NCBI RefSeq assembly: GCF_943734655.1
Contig: NC_071353.1
Span: 149,340,043 to 149,404,042, forward strand
Length of the DNA: 64,000 nt
Reading direction: 5' to 3'
Origin: Sabethes cyaneus
Lineage: Eukaryota; Arthropoda; Insecta; Diptera; Culicidae
The translations under genes and the position numbers were made by a program. Under the pieces are notes generated by a model. The model did not search any database. It saw only the letters and a program-made list of their open reading frames with translations, and was not told the DNA's origin. Shown here piece by piece: positions 22,313 to 33,620 of the stretch (positions within the stretch are counted from its first letter, which is position 1; every line of letters starts with the position of its first letter).

Positions 22313-24044
22313 ATGGTCGCAACGGGATTGAAAAGCTGCTTCACCTGTTGCCGACGGACGGAAAACTTTCTCTGCATCACAGAAGACGATAACTTGGGCG
22401 AGGAAAACTTGGAGGAAATTTTCGTCAAACACTTTTGGTTTTCCGTAAGTTAATAACCAAACAACTGGGTGGTGATTATTATTACCTAGGTACCTAAATC
22501 GCCTTCTTTTGATTTTTGAAACTTTCAGAAAGATGAATATCGAAACGGTGTCTTGTGCAGCAGCTGCTGGGCAAAGATTGACGAATTTCATAAGTTCTAC
22601 TGTGAAGTGGAAAAGCTGCACGCCTCCAACCAGCTAGAAACGGAACTAAAATCCGAACCGAACGACGAGAATCCGGACGGCAATGAAAGGTAAGTCAATT
22701 ACAAACTCTGTTTGTCTACATATTTTGTTTAAAAATCTTTGTTATGGGGTCCACTTAGAGGTGTAAATCAATAAAAATTAGAAAAACTTTTTGATAGAAC
22801 AGAAATTGTGTAGGATTGTTTCTGTTCTTAACTGTTAAAAATTTAAACAGTTCCCAAAATTAAACACTTGTTAGAAACTAAAGTCCCGCCTTGTTTCAAA
22901 GACGTCGCTGCAAGTCAACTGAAACAACCCGTTCCGTGTTGTCTTCCTCCGTTTCGAACAAAGCAACCAGTGATGGTGTTGTATCAAGTTCCCCTGGCAA
23001 CAGAGAAGAAGAAAAAGTTCCAAACAAAACCAGTTCCGGCCAGGTGGTAAGTTGAATCGTGACATAAGCGGCGTTTGAACTGTGTTAGCCAGTTTTGCTT
23101 TCTGTTTGCAGCAAAATGATCAACCAAAAGCAGAGTCCGCCCTAGTTCGTGAGGATTTGAACAATCTGCACCAGCGGCTGGACCGTATCGAAGGAAAAAT
23201 GGATGCACAAAGCAGCATGCTTGAGAAGCTCTCGTCCTTCATCATGGATCCGAACCGTTTTCCACCGGTTAGCCGAGATTCATGCCAAGCCACGGGTGCG
23301 CCTTCGGTGTGCAGTGCCGCCGGGAACCGATGCGATCTGAAGGTACGCGGTGACAACGAAAACTTTGCCGAGTTTGAACGAATGCCCCGAATCTATACCA
23401 GTGAAGAGTTAATGGTGTTGGATCAAAATTTGCAAAAACCGGAATATGAGGCAAAATTTTTGCGCTACTTTCAAACCGTCTATACGCTGAACGGTAAACG
23501 GGAGGGTGGTCCGTTCTTTAAAACCGTTGTCCGAAAGTTGCTGGCACCGTCGGTGCTGCTGCCGTACTCCTGGAAGGGCATCACCCGTACGGAGCGGGGT
23601 AACGAATCGAGCAGTAAGAATGTCAGCTTCAAGTTGTCGTTTCCGAACTTTGTGCGCTTCATGCGGCGTGTGGTCAGTGTGGCGGACTTTGATTACACCG
23701 ACGAGGATAACGAAAAGGCTTTCAGTGATTTTCTGCGTCAGAAGAAAACCGAGATGAAGCGGTATGCCGATGGGCATACGGAGCGACGGGCTGCCTGCAG
23801 CAGGAAGAGACGCCGGGGAATACGCACGGCGGCTTTCAAGAACAGCACGGATGAGCTCGAAGCGGTGGGCGGTGAGACGGAGAGTGAACAGCAGCAGGCA
23901 ACCGAATCCTACGATGGAGACTACATTTACGGTGACGAGTTTGTTTTGCAGGATGTAGATGGAGATTCGGTTGGCGAGCAACATCACCAGCAGCAGCATT
24001 CTGAGGAGTATTACCATCAAACTGTAAAATTTGAAACGGAATAG
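22313..24044 (+). CDS. ZAD-domain protein with DUF4806-like C-terminal region (4 exons)
   Basis: Exons 22313-22444, 22529-22689, 22884-23046 and 23112-24044 join in phase (0, 2, 0) with GT..AG introns of 84, 194 and 65 bp and give 462 residues. Residues 1-70 are a ZAD, an arthropod zinc-binding dimerisation domain: C9-x2-C12 and C54-x2-C57, with the family-typical KHFWF and FHKFYCEVEK. Residues ~163-195 form a probable coiled coil (NLHQRLDRIEGKMDAQSSML). ~243-342 resembles DUF4806 (SEELMVLD..., LLPYSWKG). ~377-390 is a basic nuclear-localisation-like patch (RRAACSRKRRRG), and the tail is acidic and Gln/His-rich. A nuclear role is inferred. Exon 3's acceptor is weak and could instead be 18 nt further on (22902, same frame). 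ZAD exons 1-2 may also serve the zinc-finger exons at 47102. Confidence 0.75.
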
Positions 24045-24084
24045 TTAGTGGAAATAAGTTGGGTTAAGGATAAGCATAAGAGAA

Positions 24085-24090
24085 AATAAA
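24085..24090 (+). terminator. Polyadenylation signal AATAAA of the ZAD/DUF4806 gene
   Basis: It lies 41 bp after the stop codon at 24042-24044 on the sense strand. Confidence 0.6.
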
Positions 24091-24590
24091 CTAATTGCAT
24101 TTGTTCGATTTATATCTAATTCGATGTTTCATTTATTATTAATAATGGTTCTTTCCAAATCACTCGTAGAATTATTGCAGAAAGAAGTAGAAATTGAGAA
24201 GCAGAAGGATTTAAGCGGACACGACCGACAAATCTTTTACCTCTCGTGGTCGCATCATTACAAAAATAATTAGAAAATGCCTAGAATCTGAATCTGAAAT
24301 AATGAAAATGATTTAAAAGGGATTTTCAAACATTTTGTCGATGATTATTGTTGTTAGCACTCATACGACTCCTGTCCTGTATAGAACAGATTAGGAAAAC
24401 TCACCACGAAATTTACCATTTCAATCATAGCAGACATGAATTGGTCGGTAACTATGGCAACGCATAGCAACGTGACTGTTACGTGATGCTAATTCACAGT
24501 TAAAACACAGAGAAGTTAAAAACTTGCTCTATCGTTTGTTTTTATTATTTTCATTCAATCGTGTTCTTACAATTGAAACAAATTTTGGCG
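24091..24590. other. Spacer; probable LTR remnant at 24430-24590
   Basis: No gene. The stretch before 24594 ends in 'tTTTGGCGGCGACAATCC', which looks like a primer-binding region after an LTR, so 24430-24590 may be a decayed LTR. Confidence 0.35.
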
Positions 24591-24810
24591 GCGACAATCC
24601 GACAATCAAAAAAAATTGGACTCAAAATCGAACCTTTTAAAGCAGAAAGATTTCGAGTGTCAAATGAAGAAAGAAAACGACGCAATTGCAAGCGTGTAAA
24701 CGGCAGCAACGGTATAGGCAAACGTGGTTGAACTTGAAACAGACGAGATTCATGTTATAGCCTTTGTTCAAGTTAGTTGATAATAAATAGTTCTACAAGA
24801 TTGCAGTATA

Positions 24811-25017
24811 TTGTTGTTGCAGTTAAAAACCGTAATAATCGATGTGCGATATTCGGTTTTATTCTTGCTCTGAGTGCCGCAACTACGTCGCAGGTAGTGC
24901 GCTGTATAGCGCATCAATGTGCGATCACAGCGCATCACGTGCGACGTAGTTGCGACACAGAACAAGAATAAAACCGAACGTCGCACGTCGATTACTACGG
25001 TTTTCAACTGCAACAAC
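24811..25017. mobile_element. Palindromic MITE, 207 bp
   Basis: Arms of ~85 bp are inverted repeats: 'ttgttgcagtt', 'ccgtaataatcga', 'cggttttattcttg' and 'gcaactacgtcgca' at the left are mirrored at the right. TATA flanks both sides (24807-24810, 25018-25021). It sits in or beside the 5' end of the decayed gypsy copy. No coding. Confidence 0.7.
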
Positions 25018-25028
25018 TATAACATATT

Positions 25029-26626
25029 AGCGACGAGAATTTATACTCGAATTCAACGCTTTGAAGGAAGAGCCGCTCATTCAAAATAGCAAGATCTGGA
25101 GGAAATGGCGATTTTCAAGACCTGTATCAGCAAATTTTGCGGCAGAATGAGAGATGGTGGAGCAAAACGCCCGGATGATGCAGATTATGGAACGTTTCGG
25201 CATTCAAGAAAACGCTTCAGCGCGGTCATCAAGCAGTCCAGAATTCATCAATGAATCTCTGGCATCCAATATCCGGGAATTCGTCTATGATCCAGAAATT
25301 GAAAGAGCTGTTCAGCGTTCGCGTCTCACTGTTTAGCTAACGGTACCTGTGTTTTCAACTGAGCAAAAACGGCGCTGACGATTTTGTGACGTACGCAGCT
25401 ATAATCAACTAATACTGTGAAGATTTTGAGCTGAACAAGATCACGGCCGATCGGTTCAAAAGCCTGATTTTTATTTGCGGGTTACGCTCTCCGAAGGATG
25501 TCCACGAGACTTCTATCCAAGCTGGAAAACAATGCAGAAGGGGAGTGTAATCTTGAATCGCTCATCGCAGAATGCGAACGTAATCAAAATCAGAAACATG
25601 ATATAGCTATCGTGGAACAGAAGAAATCGATAAGTTCAATTTGTTCAGTCAAGCAAAACAAACCACCGTCGATTAAATCGCGTTCAAAGGAAAGCAAGAA
25701 GTCGAAGACTGAATGTCCTGAAACACGCTGTTGGCAATGTGGTGAAATTGCATTACGTTCGAGACTGCACATACACGAAGCATGTTTATCGGAATTGTAA
25801 GCAAACTGGATACAAAGAGGGTCTAGGGAAGTATAAAGTAAATGGTATTTACTCTATAAACCAAGTTAGCTATCCGTCGAGACGGAAGTTTCTGACGATC
25901 GACATCGATGGAACTTCAATCACGGTACAGTTGGACACTGCTTCCGATATTTCAATCATCTCACATGAGCAGTGGAAGAAAATGGGTTCACCTTTACTGA
26001 CTCCTACTACTCAAACGGCAAGGACAGCGTCAGGTAAGCCGTTCCGTCTACTTGGTGAATTCCGATGCACAGTTACTCTTGGAGATATCACCAAAACTGC
26101 AATTTTTTATACGACGGACAATTGCATAAATTTGTTCGGGCTGGATTGGATCGAGTTGTTCGGACTATGGGACACCGCACTATCTGCAACTTGTAACCAA
26201 GTTTATGCCGGTGCTGATCAAGTTAATTGCATTGAACAGTATAAAGCCAAGTTTCCAGATGTGTTTAAGCCTAGCCTTGGACACTGTAAGAAGATGAAGG
26301 TTCATCTATATCTCAAGCCAGATGCTAGACCTGTCTTCAAACCAAAGCGTCCAGTTCCATCCACATCCATAGAGAAGATCGATGCTGAATTGGATCGTTT
26401 GCAAGAATTAAGCGGATTTTTCGCAATGGGCTGCACCAATCGTAGCAGTAAAAAAAGCCAGGAGGAAAAGTGCGCATTTGTGCGGATTACTCAACTGGAC
26501 TTAACGCTGTTTTGGAATCTAATCACTATCCGTTATCAGTACCAGATGATATATTTAGCAAGCTTAACGGATGCCGGATGCCGGTATTTTAGCATTATCG
26601 ACCTAGGTACAGGCAAACGTGGTTGA
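25029..26626 (+). pseudogene. Decayed Ty3/gypsy gag-protease-RT (plus strand)
   Basis: After a degraded PBS (TTAGCGACGAGAATTTA, 25028-) comes a gag start with NESLASNIREFVYDPE (25250-25300), a motif shared with the intact element at 37635-42038. A deletion and stop follow (25334). Gag resumes at 25498, with half a zinc knuckle (CWQCGEIA) near 25730. The protease frame holds QLDTASDISIISHEQW at ~25925-25975, then DVFKPSLGHCKK and the RT entry ARPVFKPKRPVP (~26330). RT ends abruptly near 26610 without a catalytic box. RNase H and integrase are absent. There are at least two frame changes, so it is inactive. It is more decayed than the other gypsy copies. Confidence 0.8.
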
Positions 26627-26850
26627 AACAGACGGGAAAATCTTTATTTGCAGTTACCGGACCACCGACGCTTTTGCTGATTTCTTCCATCAATTGTTCA
26701 GTCCAGACAGGTTCTACGAACTTGTCGAGCTTCATGCGACATACAAATGCGGTCACGAGAATCTCCTGCCCAATCCGCAACCACAAACATCTTCAAATAC
26801 CTATCGATCGCTGCGCCTAGCTGTAGTTTGTGGTCACTGTTGGAATTCAG
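26627..26850. other. Unassigned stretch between gypsy and RTE copies
   Basis: Begins with 'ggcaaacgtggttgaa' (26611-), a phrase also present at 24716, so part may be a rearranged piece of the same element. No domain is recognised. Confidence 0.3.
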
Positions 26851-29800
26851 ATAGCGCATGATCCCCTTGGAGCACTCTTTCGAGCTTCGTTGGCCCTCCG
26901 GCGCAACGGGGGTTGGTGTAGCAGGCTTTGCAAGCCGTCACCACGCAAAATACTAAAGCACGGAACGAAGAACAAAGAAATTCTTACTGCATTAATAGGA
27001 ATAGACCCACGCCACGAAAAAGGACTATGGATTGGAAACTCGGGACGTGGAACTGCCGATCTCTCAACTTCCAAGGGAGCACTCGAGTGCTCTCCGACGT
27101 ATTGAAGAGCCGCAAGTTCGACGTCGTAGCGCTGCACGAGGTGTGCTGGAAGAGCTCAACGGTACGTACGTTCAGAGATGGACATATTATCTACCAGAGC
27201 TGCGGCAACACACACGAGCTGGGTACAACTTTCATAGTGATGGGCGAGATGCGGAAACGGGTGATTGGGCGGTGGCCAATCAATCCTCGAATGTGCAGGT
27301 TGAGAATCAAGGGCCGATTATTCAATATAACCATCATCAACGTGCACAGTCCTCACCTCAGAAGTACGACAAGCATGAATTCTACGCGCAGTTGGGGAGT
27401 GATTACGACCGCTGCCCAAAACATAATATCAAGATCGTCAACGAGGATTTTATTGCTCAGGTCGACCAGGAGGAGGAATACAAACCGGTGATTGGAAGGT
27501 TCAGCGCCCACCCGCAAACGAATGAAAATGGCCTAAGACTTGTCGACTCGCCGCCTCCAAGAACATGGCCATACGTAATACCTTCTTCCAGCATAACCTC
27601 TACCATCGGTACACCTGGAGATCACCCAACCAGACAGAATCACAAATCGACCACGTTCTGACAGATGGTCGGCACTTTTCAGACATTATCGACGTCAGAA
27701 CCTATCCGGGCGCTAACATTGATTCGGATCACTACCTAGTGATGGTAAGGATACGTCAAAAACTATCTGTTGTGAACAACATACGATACCGCCGCCCGCC
27801 ACGGTATAATCTAGCGCGACTGAAGCAACCAGAGGTCGCCGAAAACTACGCGTTATCTCTCGAAACCGCGCTGCCGGAAGAGGGAGAGCTGGATGAAGCC
27901 CCTCTTGAAGACTGTTGGAATGCCGTGAAAACAGCCATTAACAGCGTAGCGGAGAACGTCCTAGGCAGTGTGGCACCGAATCGACGTAACGAATGGTTTG
28001 ACGTGGAATGCCAGCAGATATTGGCTGAGAAGAACGCAGCGCGGGTACAAATGCTGCGTAGAGCCACCCGTCAGAATGTGGAGCGATACAAACAGAAGCG
28101 GAGGCAGCAAACCCGACTCTTCAAGGAGAAGAAGCGCCACCAAGAGGAGAAGGAGTGCGAAGAACTCGAACAGCTGTAGCACTTTCACGACACACGGAAG
28201 TTCTATCAGAGACTCAACGGATCTCGCAAAGGCTTCGTGCCGCGGGCCGAAATGTGCAGAGATAAAGATGGAGGTATCTTGACTGACGACCGTGCGGTGA
28301 TCGAAAGGTGGAAGCAGCACTACGATGAACACCTGAATGGCGTGCAGGCGGAAGACCATGATAGCGGAGGAAGTGACCACATTGGTGCAGCAAGCGACGA
28401 AGATGTGCAACCCCCATCGATAAGGGAAGTTAAAGAAACCATCCAGCGGCTGAAGAACAACAAATCAACTGATCAACTGATTGTCATCATCAACTGATGC
28501 ATCAACTGATTGTCAAGATTTGGGATACGGAACGACTACCGGAGGAGTGGAAAGACGGGGTTATCTGCCCTATCTACAAGAAAGGTGATAAGCTGGATTG
28601 TGAGAACTACCGAGCCATCACTATCCTGAATGCCGCCTACAAAGTGCTGTCCCAAGTCCTCTTTCATCGACTATCGCCAATTGCCAATAGATTTGTGGGA
28701 AGTTACCAGGCCGGCTTCATCCCAAGCAGCACTTGCAACATGTTCCATGTGGCTATTAAGTCTTGTTTAAATTGCAAAAAACTTCACCGGTTACAGTATT
28801 GAAACACGCAACAAATAAGCAACTTCATGTTATTAATATGTTGGATTCAGGTTATCCAATACTTATACTGGCTGTCACAAATATATTAGTCTATATCTAG
28901 TAACATGAAACTTCATCGCAACATCGTGTTATTATAATGCCATTGCTAAACAATAATGTCACATGATGTTGCATCATGTTGATTACGGCATATTGTTAAA
29001 TAAAATGTAACCAAACAAATACAACCAATGTAACATCATATTCTGCCATATTTTTATGAAAAAATATTTTTCAACGAAGGAATGTTTTTATTTCAACAAT
29101 AATTACACGAACATTCATCAGGAATCCATGACATTTACTACAATATTATTTGATTGCAGTATCTAGTTCGATTTTACACCGCATTTTTCCATCGTAAACG
29201 AATTCTTAATCTGGCTGGGTTAATTCTTTAAACTTGAAAATAAATAAATTAATAACTTTCACGAGGCGCATCAAATAATACAAAGCAAAACTATATTTTG
29301 CACGATAAATTTTGAATGGCATGGAGATTAGCTCATAATAGGCCCAAAAAACTAAAGTCGCATTAAGAATATTAATATAAATAATTTTCGTCTTGGAGCC
29401 CTGAGAGGAAATCCCGGTTCCCGCTAAACATAATTCGTGATGAAGTTGCTCATAATTGTTTGGTTTTTGTGCGAGGAAAAAAGAGAAGAAAGTATTTTTG
29501 TTTTTGTTTTCACGCAAGTTTTGACAACGCGGCATAGGATTTCGTGGGAGTGCGAACAGGCTTAAAATCTCTTTTAGTATCGTAGTCGCGAATGGATAGA
29601 TAACGCGCATTGATGTTCCATAAAACATCTGTGTAACAATTAGTTGCATATAGGCTCCACCTCTTGCGCTTTTTCAATCACATAACAGTTTGATAAAGGT
29701 AACTGATGCGAACTTTTACCATATTTGAATGTTTCAATTATAGTTGCGTAACCCTTCATGCAACAAATGGTGCTGCTTGGGATGGAGGGTCGGTCTACAA

Positions 29801-30976
29801 CAGACCAAATCTTCACCCTGCGGCAGATCCTCCAGAAGTGCCGCGAATCCCGAGTCCCCACGCACCACCTGTTCATCGATTTCAAAGCCGCATATGATAG
29901 CGTAAACCGACGAGAGCTATGGAAAATTTTGGACGAAAACGGCTTTCCGGGTAAGCTTACTAGACTTATCATGGCTATGATGGATGGGATCCAGTGCTGT
30001 GTGAGAATCTCGGGTGGATTGTCGGACTCATTCGAATCTCGCAGGGGACTTCGACAAGGAGATGGTCTTTCCTGCCTGCTATTCAACATTACGCTTGAAG
30101 GTGTTATAAGGCGAGCGGTGATCGAAATGCGGGGCACGATTTTCAATAAATCCAGTCAATTTATCTGCTTTGCTGACGACGTGGATGCTGTCGACAGAAC
30201 ATTTGAGGCGGTGGAAGATCAGTACACCAGACTGAAACGCGAAGCAGAGAAGATTGGATTGAAGATAAATACGTCTAAAACGAAGTATATGCTGACGGGC
30301 GGAACCGAGCGCGACAAGACCCGCTTGGGCAGTACCGTGGTAAACGACGGGGATGAGTTCGAGGTAGTCGACGAGTTCTTATACCTTGGCTCGCTGGCAA
30401 CAGAGGACAACAATACCAGCCGTGAGATTAAAAGACGTATTATCAGCGGAAGTCGGGCCTACTACGGACTCCCCAAACACTTGCGGTCGAACAATTTGAG
30501 CCCCCGTACAAAGTGCACACTGTACAAAACGCTAATTAGACCGGTTGTCCTCTACGGGCACGAAACGTGGACACTGCTAGAAGAGGACCTACGAGCACTC
30601 GGAGTTTTCAAACGGCGGGTGCTAAGAACCATCTTTAGCGGAGTGCAAGAGAACGGTGTATGGAGGCGAAGTCTCTACGGCGAACCAAGTATTCAGAAAG
30701 TGGTTAAAGCTGGACGGATACGTTGGGCAGGACATGTTGCTAGAATGCCGGACAACTATCCTGCAAAAATGGTTTTCGCATCAAATCCGGTAGGAACAAG
30801 ACGAATAGGGGCACAGCGAGCGAGGTGGCAAGACCAGGTGGAGCGAGATCTGGCGAGCACTGGGTGCCCGCGGGACTGGAGATCAGTTGCCATGGACCGA
30901 AACAGATGGAGAAATTATACTGCGCAGGCCTTGTCATAAGACGTTAGGCCAATTAAGTAAGTAAGTAAGTAAGTAA
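26850..30976 (+). pseudogene. RTE-clade LINE, frameshifted and interrupted
   Basis: A single-ORF non-LTR retrotransposon. An AP-endonuclease domain begins at ~27025 (LGTWNCRSL, then FDVVALHEVCW), passes through two frame changes (~27360, ~27560) and ends in DSDHYLVMV (~27720). The usual GDFNA catalytic box has become NEDFIA. A stop falls at 28177-28179. Near 28470-28510 a deletion and duplication of 'atcaactgattgtc' removes the RT entry. RT then runs 28500-28720 and 29782-30939, with FRR-type fingers, RRGLRQGDGLSCLLFN and the catalytic FADDVD (30166-30183). The C-terminus is IRWAGHVARMPD. The element ends in a (GTAA)n tail at 30954-30976, the microsatellite tail typical of RTE elements. Confidence 0.85.
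28721..29781. mobile_element. TIR element, 1061 bp, inserted in the RTE reverse transcriptase
   Basis: Ends CCCAAGCAGCAC (28721-) and GTGCTGCTTGGG (-29781) are perfect 12-bp inverted repeats. AT precedes and follows. Removing the insert with one AT rejoins the RT frame exactly between two parts of a conserved motif (QAGF and EGRSTTDQIF). The interior is AT-rich (many 'aacatcatgtt'-like phrases) and has no transposase frame. The superfamily is not determined. Confidence 0.8.
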
Positions 30977-30984
30977 TGGGTAGT

Positions 30985-32795
30985 GTGATTATAAGCCGTG
31001 ACGCGAGGTTCATTGAACTGAGTAATGGTTCTGAGTCGCAGGAGGAGCTGAAAGAAGAGCCTCATGTCGACAGTGAAAGTGAAGTGATAGAAATCGTAAG
31101 CCGGGAAGAAAATTCGACAAATGATTCTGAAATGTCGGATGCAATCGATTAAAACTCTGTGTACGAAGACGCGGATGAAAGTGATTTCTATGGTTTCGAA
31201 GAGCCATTGAGAAGAAGCGAGCGAAATACGCGTAGTGTACTACCGAGAAGATTCGATGACTATATAGTCAGGCAGGTCACTCACAGTGAAGAACCGAGTG
31301 ATTATTCTGAAGCGATGTCTGTAGCCGAGTGGAAAAGAGCGATGTGCGAAGAAATGGATGCTCATAAGCTAAATCAAACCTGGAACCTTGTGGATCTACC
31401 AATCGGAAAGAAGATTGTTGGTGCAAAGTGGGTATTTAAACTAAAGAAAGATGAAAGTGGTAGGGTAGTGAAGCACAAGGCCCGAATAGTAGCTCAGGGC
31501 TACTCGCAGACCCTTGGCATAGATTATTTAGAAGTGTTCGCGCCAGTGACTCGCCAAACAACATTGCGGGTAATGTTAGCTGTTGCTGGAAAGAAGAAGC
31601 TAGTGTTGAAGCAGTACGACGTAAAAACAGCGTACCTCAACGGTACCATCGAAGAAGAGCTGTACATGCGGCAACCGCCAGGCTTTGAGGTACCCGGTCA
31701 AGAAAAGAAAGTGTGCAAATTACAGAAAAGCATTTACGGGTTGAAACAGTCGGCCCGGTGCTGGAATAAGGCACTGCACGCGGTGCTGCTAAAGCAAGGT
31801 TTTGTACAATCCAACTCTGATCCCTGTGTTTACGTTCGTAAAGGTAAAGGTCCAACTGTGTATCTGGTTGTATATGTAGATGATCTTTTGCTTGGATGTA
31901 CGGAGGAGAACGAATTGGATGAAGTCTTTGAAAGTCTTCGTGAACGCTTTGATATTACGTCTCTCGGTTTAGTGCTTCATTTTCTAGGCTATGATATTCA
32001 GAAAGAAGATGGTTACCCGCATGGCGTAGATGGCGTTTAACTGCTTATATTAATGATCTGGTCAAGAAGTTTGGAATGGGGAATGCACACCCCGTGAAGA
32101 CTCCCATGGATCCTAGCTATACATCGGTGAACAACGGAAGTCTACCTTTCGAGGATAATACTTTGTACCGTAGCCTAGTTGGAGCGCTTTTGTACTTGGC
32201 GGTGAACGCTAGACCGGATTTGTCGATGAGTGTAGGGTTGCTTGGCAGAAAAGTACAGGAGCCGAATAAAAGCGACTGGGCAGCTGCGAAAAGAATTTTG
32301 CAGTACGCAAATACAACCAAGGACTACAGGCTTAAGTTTTGTCGAAGTGATAGTTGGGAATTAATAGGCTATTCTGACTCAGATTATGCAGGCGATCAGC
32401 GGACAAGAAAATCAACGACTGGATTCGTATTCTTCTACGGCCAGGGACCAGTATGCTGGACCAGCAAAGCACAGGACACCGTGGCGTTATCGACACTCGA
32501 AGCAGAGTACAATGCTTTGACTTTGACGTGTCAGGAAGTGGTCTGGCTTAGACGATTGCTACAAGACTTGGACGAACCGCAGATTGGAGCTACAAAGATT
32601 TTCGAAGACAACCAAGGATGTTTAAGTTTCGCCAAGGCCGAGCGAGTTAGTGGAAGAGTGAAGTACATCGACACGAAGAGTCATTTTATTCGAGAGCTTT
32701 GTGAGCGAAAGGTGGTGGAACTTATTTATTGTCCTTCAAGTGAAATGATTGCAGACGCTCTGACGAAGCCGTTAGGACCGTGTTTGTTAAGGTAG
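30985..32795 (+). pseudogene. Ty1/copia pol 3' half (RT and RNase H), broken
   Basis: Starts with a copia-type SRDARFIEL phrase directly after the RTE tail, so gag, protease and integrase are missing. A stop lies at 31151-31153. 31159-32040 carries the copia RT: AEWKRAMCEEMDAHKLNQTW, GAKWVFKLKKDE, ARIVAQGYSQ, the QYDVKTAYLNG box and the catalytic YVDDLLL (~31880). A frameshift near 32020 is followed by 32040-32795 with RNase H: WELIGYSDSDYAGD, STTGFVFF, ALSTLEAEYNAL and the terminal EMIADALTKPL. The motifs are well conserved, so decay is recent apart from the 5' loss. Confidence 0.9.
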
Positions 32796-32845
32796 TTTGT
32801 GGAGAGAATTGGACTTTTGTAATTGGAGTAGTCATTTAGGAGGAG

Positions 32846-33191
32846 TGTAGGATAATAATGACTACCTGTGTGTCACCCTCCCGATTGAAGATTTACATAT
32901 TCATTTTTGGTAACACTGCATTGTATGACATTTTCTTTTTTGATGTCATTCTGTGTCTCATTCTCATGTGTATGAACCTAGTGGTAACACGCAAATAAAC
33001 GTATTCCTTTTGTATACTAAAAGTACCGCGTCAATTAGTTTTTCCTCGAACTTTATCTCTTTTTATCCGAGTTCCACGGACAGCGCAGCTATTCAGTCCA
33101 TCAGTACCATCACCAACACTACCAATCTACCACTTTCTTTGTTGGGGTTCATCCAATCCGGTAACCTTCGATCATTTCCGTAGTTCCCCCA
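32846..33191 (+). repeat. 3' LTR of the copia element (right end approximate)
   Basis: Starts TGTAGGATAA directly after a polypurine tract (ttaggaggag, 32836-32845). It contains AATAAA (32994-32999). The right boundary is guessed at the last plausible CA before LINE-like sequence; no second LTR is present for comparison. Confidence 0.6.
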
Positions 33192-33620
33192 AGGGGGAGC
33201 GGCTTCAGACGCCGCCGCCATGGCCCCTGGGCCGAATTCCGTATAAATAAAAAACCGTCACCAGCAGGATAATTGCGAAGTGAGGGTAAGAGAAAAGAGT
33301 GCGATAACTCAACCACGCCCAGAGAAATTGAGAAATATTCTTTTTTATTCTTTTTTGGAGAGCTCGGAAAAAACGTCTAATCACGTTGACAGCTCGTTTT
33401 GGAATGTCTAAATAATGAAATCAATAATGTCAAAATGATGACTTAGAATCATAAGGAAGCTTCGCCTGCAAATGACGGATCTTGGTAGCAACATGTTCAA
33501 TGAACCTGGAAATACTAAGAACCTGAGCAGAGGGTCCAAAGCCCCTAAGAAGGATGGTTTTAATAGCTGTTATCCATGGCTATCACGTAAAAATCTAAAT
33601 GGATAAACCCCTAATCCAAG
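33192..33620 (+). other. Probable 5'UTR of the LOA-type LINE
   Basis: Lies between the copia LTR and LINE ORF1. It begins GC-rich (ggggagcggcttcagacgcc) as LINE promoters often do. No ORF. Confidence 0.45.

Noticed and set aside
24768..25016. ORFs on both strands over 24768-25016
   Set aside because: They lie in a palindromic MITE, so mirror-image frames are expected; no transposase motif.
27846..28417. Minus-strand frames up to ~149 codons opposite the RTE element
   Set aside because: Shadows of the RTE coding strand; they have no motif of their own.
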